Of a stretch of DNA of 64,000 nucleotides, positions 56,547-64,000 are shown in pieces (the stretch's first letter is position 1; every line of letters starts with the position of its first letter). Position numbers and translations under genes: made by a program. Origin of the DNA: Nilaparvata lugens (taxonomy: Eukaryota > Arthropoda > Insecta > Hemiptera > Delphacidae); NCBI RefSeq assembly GCF_014356525.2, contig NC_052506.1, forward strand, positions 13,514,783 through 13,578,782, in the 5' to 3' direction. The notes under the pieces are model-generated. The model was given only the letters and a program-made list of their open reading frames with translations. It ran no database searches and was not told where the DNA came from.

Positions 56547-57413
56547 GTGCAAGCCTCAGTCCCAGTAGGTTTGAATATTACACTCTACGCTGACGATACA
56601 TCATTGATGTTCAACAACAAAAACTTGAATGATCTTGAGGTAGAAGCTAATGTTAAAACAAATTTGGTTGCACAATATTATAATGAGTCAAAATTGGCAG
56701 TGAACCCGCAAAAGAGTAAGTGTATTCAATTTGGGTCTAAAAATCATCTCTTCCAGCCTATGATTAGTATTGGCGATTCAATGGTTGAAAATGTAACAGA
56801 GGCAAACCTACTGGGGTTAATGATAGACAAGGATCTCTCATGGAATGTGCATACTGATGAATTGGCCACTAGAATCAGTAGTAATCTGTTTGTATTAAGG
56901 AACATGGTTAGGTATGTGCCCAATGAAACAGCAAAAACATTATATTATGCACTGATTTACTCTCATATTTCATATGGTATAGAGCTCTGGGGTAGCACAA
57001 CATTACAGAATATTAACAAGATATTTGTACTACAAAAGCGTGCAATTAGGTACTTGGTGGGCCTGGGGTTTAATCATCCTTGTAGAGAATATTTTAAGAA
57101 AATGTCTATATTAACAGTACCGTGCATTTTTATTTTTAAAACAATATTGTATGTTGTAAAAAATATTGATAGATTTGTGACTCATGCACAGGTACACTCT
57201 CACAATACAAGGAATAGAAATGATTTGACTGTGCAACCTCATAGGCTAGCTATGTTTGAAAAAAAGACCAGTTACATTGGGACAAAATTCCTGAATAAAC
57301 TGCCTGGTAGTTTAGATCATAGAAACAAAACATTCAAAACAGATTTATACAGTTACCTTTCTAACAAATGTTTTTATAGTGTTAATGACTTTTTATGTGA
57401 CAATCATATTTAG
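56547..57413 (+). pseudogene. Non-LTR retrotransposon reverse transcriptase, C-terminal half
   Basis: This is the largest protein-like frame in the window, 288 codons from an in-frame TTG that is unlikely to be a real start. Near residue 15 lies the catalytic YADDTS motif (two aspartates of the polymerase active site). NPQKSKCIQFGS follows (about 50), LLGLMIDKDLSW (about 89, thumb-adjacent conserved LG), YSHISYGIELWG (about 136), LQKRAIRYLVGL (about 155) and HNTRNRNDLTV (about 218), then a stop. The order fits jockey/CR1-like ORF2 proteins. Fingers, palm start and endonuclease are missing, so it is 5'-truncated though its remaining frame is unbroken, hinting at a young insertion. A (TTA)n run ends the element near 57625. 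It lies within the pogo/Tigger-like remnant. Confidence 0.88.
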
Positions 57414-57640
57414 ACTGTGAATATATTATAAAATAACGATGTTAAATATTACTATGTTGAAAATATGACTGATACAAGACTGTAAACTGTGACTATAGCC
57501 TGTGATATTATGTATAACATGAAAATTAGTATTTTTTATTAGGTATAAGTTCATTTTAATGACGATATTCAATTGTATTGTTTGATACTGTATTGAATAA
57601 ATAAAATATTATTATTATTATAAACAGCTTACATTGACTG
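57414..57640 (+). mobile_element. 3' UTR and tail of the LINE
   Basis: AT-rich DNA with TATTGAATAAATAAAATATT then (TTA)n at about 57610-57622. A microsatellite-like tail rather than poly(A) is usual in some LINE clades. The exact 3' junction and target duplication cannot be fixed by eye; AAACAATG near 56540 and again near 57653 is a possible but unproven duplication. Confidence 0.6.
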
Positions 57641-57865
57641 ATATATTTAAAAAACAATGATTTTTATTTATAAACTTGTACATGGTAATTTTATTTATAT
57701 TTAAAACATGTGAAAATATAATTTTATATTTTATTTAATTCAATAAAAAAATAGTGCAATATCAAAACGTAGCTTTTTTTCTCTCCAATGGCAATTAAAA
57801 AAAAACTCCGATTATCCGAATGGGTCCCGGTCCCCATTAATTCTGATAATTGGAGTTCTACTGTA

Positions 57866-59109
57866 TTACCAACTTTTATATGTATAATATGATAATTATG
57901 TATATGTTTTGTCAATAAACTCCTCTGGTTACAATTCATTGGCAATCAGAGAAATTATTATTATTAATAATGAGTACAATAATATTGGTCAAATTATTTT
58001 TGACCTATGATAATTAATAATTACAGATAAAGTTATTGACAAAAATATTTATGTGATTTCAGTGATTAAATTTCGAACAACTAAATCAGGAATACTCATC
58101 AAGTATTGGTGAGTTGGTAATATATGCTATCATAAATGGAAATATGGGAATCTCACAAAATTGCAGCGGATTTCAATAATTCATACAATTATATTGGCTG
58201 AATTACTTTTGGACCATGATGATAACAGATAAATGATTGACAAAAAGAATGAATTGGTTTCACTGATTTTATTTCGAATTATCTTTGACAAATATCCTGA
58301 AACTCCAAATCAGATTCATACATTATAAGTAAAAGAAGAACTGTTTCCAGATCTTATACTCTGGAAAGCCAATGTTGAATTAATTGTAAAAGGTTTCAAT
58401 ATCTTGTTTTTTCTATTATTGTATGACTATTGTCGATATGGTGCTCGTCAACATCCATGACATGTATAATAAACCAAAGATTATAATAATTTATTGACTG
58501 GAAAAATGATCAACTCTACATCAATACCTATAACCTATAATTGCTATAACCTTTGGGCCCGTTTCATGAAACTTCCGATTATTTTTAAACAAGAGAATAG
58601 CTCATAAGGTGCATTCAAAAATTGTAAGAATTTTTATTCTTCAAACACAAGATTGCAGCTTCAGAGATCAGACTTACTTAAAATAGAGTTCAAAATTATT
58701 AGTTATTTTTCATTGCATCTAAATAGATCAGATTATTATGAGAATTTAATAGGTATACCTTTTTCATTTTACCAAAACAATTTTCGGACAACATATTATT
58801 GGAAAGGAAAGGGTTGTGGTAGAGTTTTTCTAAGTAAATAGATATTTGACCTATTTTTAAATAGTTATACTTTGTTGAAAACATTTGAAACAATACAACA
58901 GAGAGTTATAAGTGAATCTGAACATTAATTTTAATTTATTCAACATTTATTTCAAAATATAATTTAGTGGTGGGAAATTAAGATTAGTTAAAGTACAATG
59001 CATAGCAGTCGAAACCATCACATTTGATTTACATCTGAAACAAAACAAAACTTGAACAATTAGACTGTCTACATAGGATACAATGAGATGTGGATTCTTA
59101 GATTATTCC
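57866..59109. other. AT-rich DNA, nothing assigned
   Basis: The stretch near 58080-58150 repeats the phrase AAATCAGGAATACTCATC and TATATGCTATC, related to 55830-55865. Nothing else is assigned; frames at 58653-58893 lack motifs. Confidence 0.4.
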
Positions 59110-59466
59110 GTACACAAAAAACGGGTTTTTATTAATGTGGATGTGGGTAATGGGAAGTGCAAGGGTGAATTATGAGATAGTCAAAGGCCCATACCTATTC
59201 GATGGGATTCGAACCCGCGACCAGGTAGTACTAGCTGACTGAAGCACTACCTCCGTAAACAAAGCCATAGTGCATTCGTGTGACGTCGGCACAGGTAGGG
59301 CTCCTAGACCAATAAAATTAGTTGATTTAAGCTGATCTATAACAGCTAGTGTTTTAATTGGTGTAGGAGCCCTACCTGTTCTGACGTCACACGAATGCAC
59401 TATGGCTTTGTTTACGGAGGTAGTGACTGAAGGGTGCAACGCCCAAGTAAACTTGGCTATCTGGCC
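59110..59466 (-). mobile_element. tRNA-derived SINE (second family), broken by a MITE
   Basis: On the minus strand it starts GGCCAGATAGCCAAGTTTAC (A-box region) and continues to CGGGTTCGAATCCC (B box GGTTCGAATCC, plus-strand position about 59202-59212). Its body includes the complement of GGGTAATGGGAAGTGCAAGG. A sister copy is at 62000-62402. The family H MITE lies between the A and B boxes, which should disable the internal promoter. Confidence 0.8.
59245..59425. mobile_element. Foldback MITE, family H, complete copy with 7-8 bp target duplication
   Basis: CACTACCTCCGTAAACAAAG and CTTTGTTTACGGAGGTAGTG are perfect terminal inverted repeats. ACTGAAG flanks both sides. Arms carry CATTCGTGTGACGTC and GACGTCACACGAATG. 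The 7-8 bp duplication would fit hAT, but the termini are not typical, so I leave the superfamily open. Confidence 0.9.
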
Positions 59467-60435
59467 GGTTTCAAGATATTATTATTTATTCATGAATACA
59501 TGAATGATAATAAAATAAGCCTATTTAGGTGAGGTGAGTTTTCGTCAATGGACTTAATGTCTTTGTGAGAAAATTCTCTTCATTAAACTTGTCTTTTATA
59601 TTCGAGATTTCAAATGTGATATTTCACAAGATTGAAAGATCTATGGTCTCATTCAACACCAATGTGACTGACAGATTTATGAACTCATTCAATAATTTTT
59701 TTCATTTATTTTTTATTAATTTATACAGCAAGTACATTATCAAAATGATAGGGAGAGGAAAAATAAGTTATCCTTGTGCTATTCCTCTCCCAAATTTAGA
59801 TAACACATAGTCCGAAATAGGTTAAGTCTTGTAGTTCTTCAATTCACAATATTTTCAGTCCTCATATTTATCACAAAGTAGATTTTCAAATTTAGATGCT
59901 TCAAAACTAAACATAGAAGAAAATTTCAATTTATTATAACTAGAATAGGAAATATTCACATATTAAAAATATAATTTTGAAGAATTACCGAATAACAAAC
60001 TTAATTTGGTTTTGAATTGGCAGATTCATTGATCATATAATCGATCAATGATATTTTCACAAGAGTTGTTCAAGCATTGAATATTAGTAGAAAGTTGAAA
60101 GTTGTTTAGAACGTAACAATCTTCTAAATATCTCAGGGAATTATGACTTTGAGTAAATCGGGACGGCAGGAAAACCTTTGACCATCGGGGCTGTCCCAAG
60201 AAAACCGATTACCGGTTGACGGATGACGAAAAATAGCTTATACTATGTCAAAAATTTCCGAAAACGCTCCATAAAAGTCGAACATCTACTGATAACCGAC
60301 AAAGTTTCTTCTTCGATATTACTAACCAACCTTCTCCGGTCCGTTTTGTAGTATGTTGCTTATACTTATGTGAATACGCTCATTTTAATTAGACAGGAAA
60401 TGCTTTTCTGCCTGACACGTTCCTGGTCTGCTTGG
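59467..60435. other. AT-rich DNA, nothing assigned
   Basis: The 81-codon frame at 59565-59810 is phenylalanine- and asparagine-rich with no motif. No partnered repeat is visible. Confidence 0.4.
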
Positions 60436-60439
60436 CCAA

Positions 60440-60630
60440 TGTTTATATTAATGTTTATATTTTGTGTTTATATTTAATGTTTATATATTAATGTTTATAT
60501 TGCTTCACTGTTTATATTATCTTCAACTTATTTAGAATATAAACACTAATGTTTATATTTGTAATGTTTATATTTAATGTTTATATTGCTTCACTGTTTA
60601 TATTATCTTCAACTTATTTAGAATATAAAT
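60440..60630. repeat. Tandem repeat of AATGTTTATATT-type units
   Basis: Short units of AATGTTTATATT recur from 60440. A higher-order 86-bp unit, containing TGCTTCACTGTTTATATTAT and CTTCAACTTATTTAGAATAT, starts at 60488 and again at 60574. The two long units look identical over their common 55 bases. Confidence 0.9.
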
Positions 60631-61016
60631 CATCAGTTCTATGTATAGTAATAATCATCATGAAGAAATGAAGAACATTTAAGCATGTCCACTGATTTTT
60701 CTCAAAGAAAAATTAAATGCTTAGTTTTGGGGTACCTGAATTAGTGTTGGAACAGAAGGAGAGTGGATGCTCAGCTGGTGCGTCTATCCCTTCGAGTCCG
60801 ACCGATTGGTTGCCATTCAACTGTACAGGAACCTGATCCAAACCTCTTTCAATCTGCAACATGCGTACATTAAATGATCAAAGTATTGCAACTACTCTAG
60901 AATAATAATTGCAGCGAAATTTTGTAAGATGCACACATACAATAATCAGAGTATTCCAACTACCCTGTAGAATAGTAATTATTGCTACTACTTATATAGA
61001 GATACTTCAGCGGGGG
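60631..61016. other. AT-rich DNA, nothing assigned
   Basis: No gene. The phrases TAGAATAATAATTGCAGCG and TAGAATAGTAATTATTGC (about 60898 and 60969) mark a small local duplication. Confidence 0.4.
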
Positions 61017-61019
61017 TTA

Positions 61020-61706
61020 GGCCCGCCGCAAAGTAGACCCACGCTAATCCATGCCACTCCAACCCACGCCGTGGGAAGTTTTGTAAAAGCATTGCTAGCA
61101 ATGGCGCGCCGCAAACTGCACCCAGCCCAGAACATTCCACGGAATAAATACCCACGCGTGGATCGGTTTGTGATTCGTTCACAGGTTCCGTGGAACATGG
61201 GTTACTCGTTCGTTTTACTGCGCATGTCTACAACTAGCGTATGCGCCGTCAACTATTTTGCTTGCTTTGTCTAGTCAGTCTAAGTTTGACTAATTTTCTA
61301 TGCTAGCAATGCCATTAGAAATATATAATTGAAAATTAAATAAATTAACATTTATGTATTTTAGTCAAGTGCAGTAGCATATACTTATTTATTTTTTGTA
61401 AAGTTTGTTGTATTTTTTGGCAAATAAATTATTCATTCATTCATTCAGTCTGGTTCAAGTCTTTCTAAAGGCAATCAGCTGCTTTGTTCATCAGTCTATT
61501 TCAGAGATGGATCAACTAATTTTATACAAACTATATTCTGTCGGCTTCTGGTCGGGTTTTTTCGGCTATACTCGGCTTTTGTCGAAGTAGCGTGGAACGT
61601 GGGTTGACTTTGCGGTGACAGACCCAGCCGAGCGTGTGGGTTCGCTTGACCTTGAACGTGGATACGCGTGGATCGTGGATTGCGTGGGTGTACTTTGCGG
61701 TGGGCC
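61020..61706. mobile_element. PIF/Harbinger-like MITE with TTA target duplication
   Basis: GGCCCGCCGCAAAGTAGACC at the left and the complement of TGTACTTTGCGGTGGGCC at the right are inverted. TTA flanks both ends (61017-61019 and 61707-61709). A smaller relative is at 62152-62377. Interior words such as CCACGCGTGGATCG recur in both halves. No transposase is present. A retroelement tail is inserted at 61282-61445. Frames on both strands here have no motif. Confidence 0.75.
61282..61445 (+). mobile_element. Retroelement 3' tail inserted in the Harbinger-like MITE
   Basis: It is bounded by CAGTCT at 61276-61281 and 61446-61451. It ends GCAAATAAATTATTCATTCA with an (ATTC)n run. Too short to classify as LINE or SINE. 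Confidence 0.55.
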
Positions 61707-61709
61707 TTA

Positions 61710-61999
61710 CAGTCGAACTTCGACTCTGTTCGATCATAATCGGTATTTCAGATGTCAGTTATCAACTCAGCAGTGATCATGTTATTTTGCCCTTGCTTGC
61801 TACGATTTGATTTGGAAGTTGTTGACTGGTATTCATGGCGATCTCTTGCCTATTCTGGAAGCTTAATCTTTGTCTCACTCTTGTCTTAGCGTCTAAAAGC
61901 TGCCAGAGCTCTTCCACTGATTCTTCAGAGGCTCGTGAATGAGGGGTAAGAGTGGATATTACTGTCCAAACTTCGCCACTTCATACAAAAAGTGATTTT
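61710..61999. other. Mixed DNA, nothing assigned
   Basis: No gene or partnered repeat is visible. Confidence 0.4.
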
Positions 62000-62402
62000 T
62001 TATTACAAATAATGTCCACATGAACTTTTAGCTTATGTGTGGGCAATGGGAAGTACGTAGGTGATTTTATGATATGATCAAACGTCCTTGCCTACAGCGG
62101 GATTCAAACCCACTACCAGGTAGGTAGCAGAATGACGGGTGCAACGCCTTAGGCCCGCCGCAAAGTAGACCCACGATAATCCACGAAAAGCAACCCACGC
62201 CGTGGGATGTTTTGCAAACCATTTCTAGGCTTCTCTAAACATCTGTGTAATACATGCAATTAATAATCCAATTGTCAGCTGATTGATTATGAATGATTCT
62301 ATAGCAATGGTTTACGAAACATCCCACGGCGTGGGTTGCTTTTCGTGGATTAGCGTGGGTCTACTTTGCGGCCGGCCTCAGTCAGTTCGGCTATCCTGGC
62401 CA
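62000..62402 (-). mobile_element. tRNA-derived SINE (second family), sister copy, broken by a MITE
   Basis: On the minus strand GGCCAGGATAGCCGAACTGA gives the head and GGGTTTGAATCCCG the B box (one change from GGTTCGAATCC). Its body carries the complement of GGGCAATGGGAAGTACGTAG, as in 59.1 kb. The Harbinger-like MITE splits it between the A- and B-box regions. Confidence 0.75.
62152..62377. mobile_element. PIF/Harbinger-like foldback MITE, 226 bp
   Basis: GGCCCGCCGCAAAGTAGACC and GGTCTACTTTGCGGCCGGCC are inverted, with inner arms AACCCACGCCGTGGGATG and complement. The flanks are TTA (62149-62151) and TCA (62378-62380), a one-base-changed version of the TTA duplication. The 68-codon frame at 62283-62489 is a shadow. 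Confidence 0.85.
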
Positions 62403-62530
62403 TTCTATTCTATCTTCGATACTGCACATACATCATGCAATCAATACTATGAATTAAGTAATAACGTTATATGGGTCTGGACCCCATGAATCAGTCATAT
62501 TAAACCCGCGTTACATTTATTACACTAATA

Positions 62531-62915
62531 TCGGGGCACCGAGCTTCGCTCGTTATTTTTATTTATTGATAAACAGAACACAATTCTCTAAAATGATCGT
62601 GTTTATATTTCACAGCTGGCTATACGTATCTTATAAATTTCGGGGATGCGATATTTTGATTTTTCACATAGCCTACTCACTTTTTTCAAAATCCACAGCT
62701 GTTTCAGCCAAGGATGAATTATCCTTTCAATGTCGTTCAGCGAGTTTTCTCAAGGATGAGACCTAGTGCAATCGAATCTTTATATCATAAACCTACTATG
62801 TTCCAAATTTCGTGAAAATCGTCAGAGCCGTTTTAGAGATTCGTTAAACATAAATAAACAGATATAAAAATAACCAGATATATAAATACAGAATGCTCGC
62901 TTAAAAGATTTGACA
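62531..62915 (-). mobile_element. Dispersed repeat family K, copy 3
   Basis: It is the reverse complement of 23397-23815: ATCGGGGCACCGAGCTTCGC opens it on the plus strand and GAATGCTCGCTTAAAAG closes it, with AAACTCGCTGAACGAC and GAGACCTAGTGCAATCGAAT-type complements inside. It is the copy closest to 23.4 kb. Confidence 0.85.
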
Positions 62916-64000
62916 ATATACTTTGGAGATGATCTTATAATATCAGAATGTGTAATAGGGGAGGGCCCTAAACAAGCTATTTTTTTCTAAATAGAATTAC
63001 TTCATGGCTCACAAGTATTTTCAAATATATTACCAGCCTATTACATTCAAAATAACAATAGAGTAAGTTGATCCGGTAGATAAACGTTGATCAAAGTTCC
63101 ATCAACAATTATTAAGATTCTCAACACAGATCACAGAATTGAATAATATTTATTTTAATCTTTCTAAATTCAAAATTAATTGTTTCGAGTGTTTGTGTTT
63201 TTGTTCTGTTTCAATGTGGAAATTAGTAAAGAATTGGAAAGTCGCACATAACCTTTATTTGGACAATTTATTTTATGAAATTGGGATGAAAAGAAGTTTT
63301 GGACTGTAGTCTGTTTCTTTGTCCTTGATTGTAAATGATAAATAAATAAATAATTGATGTTTGTTGGTGTATGCAACTGGCTAGAGAATAAATATTGAAT
63401 AACATAAATCAATCAGAAGTCTTGAATAGGTCAACCTTGCATTCGATTGGACGTATTTAATTCAATTCTATTCTATTCGAAGAAAATCATGCTCGTATAA
63501 ACGGATTGAATAGCATTGTCGAGTGAGCACCTGAACAGGCCATACAAATAAAACCGATTAATTCATGATGCATGAGTACTTTTTTTAATTAAACCGTGAT
63601 AGAAGAGCAATAATGAATTAGCAAGGAAGTGAATTACCTTCTAGTGACTGAAATGTTCATATTCTATTCTTAGTAGGCTAAATCATGAATATTGGAAGTG
63701 GAATTAGAACCATTGTATGCAGGATAGCTAAAAGAAGTTTGCAGGACACTCACATCAAATAATTAAGAAAAACTTTAGTGGGGGAATACAATTATTAAGA
63801 ATAGTTTATTTGAATTTTAATCTATAAAATAAACTTTATTGATTCTATTATATAAATAGAATTATTAAATGGCAAATTCTAATTCAAATCAAATTTATTT
63901 ATCCTTAATGATAGTTACAAAGTTGAAACTTGAAGTATAAAATACATAACACAATAGTGAGATATACAGTAGGTAGTATAATAAGTAAATTATATATTAT
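62916..64000. other. AT-rich DNA to the window edge, nothing assigned
   Basis: The stretch from 63885 (AATCAAATTTATTTATCC) may be a LINE tail read on the minus strand, cut by the window end. Frames such as 63176-63412 (-) have no motif. Confidence 0.4.

Larger units (their letters stand above)
56357..57863. mobile_element. pogo/Tigger-like DNA transposon remnant carrying a LINE
   Basis: Inverted ends CAGTAGAACTCCAATTATCC and TAATTGGAGTTCTACTG, each flanked by TA (56355-56356, 57864-57865), fit the Tc1/mariner superfamily, and the ATTATCCGAA series fits its pogo/Tigger branch. Further copies of TTATCCGAA occur near each end. No DDE transposase frame is left. Over 1 kb of the interior is a LINE fragment, so the remnant was probably a few hundred bp before that insertion. 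Confidence 0.8.

Noticed and set aside
59150..59466. A minus-strand tRNA gene with an intron
   Set aside because: The apparent intron is a MITE with perfect inverted ends and a target duplication; a sister SINE copy exists at 62.0-62.4 kb.
60909..61274. 121-codon frame and overlapping minus-strand frames
   Set aside because: They fall in the Harbinger-like MITE and its flank; open on both strands because of its GC-rich inverted words.

Overview
This is eukaryotic nuclear DNA, most likely from a delphacid planthopper. It is AT-rich, shows no operon-like gene packing, and is crowded with hairpin (foldback) MITEs, tRNA-derived SINEs and 5'-truncated LINEs. The species guess is inference: several repeats, notably the one at 10.56-11.47 kb built around a TG microsatellite and the hairpins ending in GCAACCGGGCC, look like interspersed repeats I associate with Nilaparvata lugens. 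A masking search with a planthopper repeat library would settle it.

I see no complete, recognisable host protein gene. The best host-like coding candidate is at 13.88-14.53 kb (+). It has a 98-bp GT-AG interval with phase-0 reading across it, but stops and a frame change upstream suggest a decayed gene or an incomplete model. All recognisable protein similarity is to non-LTR retrotransposons: a reverse-transcriptase C-terminal half with a YADD motif (56.55-57.41 kb, +), a shorter C-terminal piece (29.74-29.98 kb, -), and two frameshifted C-terminal tails (38.59-38.90 and 39.31-39.55 kb, -).

Layout. 0-13 kb: scattered MITEs, SINEs, a LINE 3' end, a near-perfect 216-bp palindrome at 5.43 kb, a microsatellite-bearing repeat and a Helitron-like element. 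13-23 kb: the candidate gene, a 355-bp foldback, more SINE and LINE tails, GC-richer unique blocks. 23-31 kb: a repeat flanked by 90-bp direct copies of host sequence, a three-layer nested insertion at 25.8-26.5 kb, and a GC-richer block rich in GATA and TAATTA motifs at 27 kb. 31-43 kb: a four-copy 215-bp tandem array, the longest GC-richer block (32.6-33.7 kb), LINE tails with a 354-bp duplication. 43-53 kb: dense MITEs, a MITE at the centre of a 457-bp palindrome, and an almost identical 1,888-bp tandem duplication. 53-64 kb: duplicated modules carrying insertions from several DNA transposon types (piggyBac-like, hAT-like, pogo/Tigger-like, PIF/Harbinger-like), plus two SINE copies each broken by a different MITE.

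Between the repeats lie GC-richer, apparently unique blocks (about 7.1, 13.2, 16.7, 20.7, 22.7, 24.4, 26.8, 30.2, 32.6, 37.4 and 40.1 kb) without convincing ORFs. Their spacing resembles a large intron or intergenic regulatory region of a developmental gene, but that is inference only. I found no undescribed gene system. The most unusual material is structural: repeats sitting exactly at the junction of local duplications, and two different transposon types inserted into the same target site in two paralogous copies.
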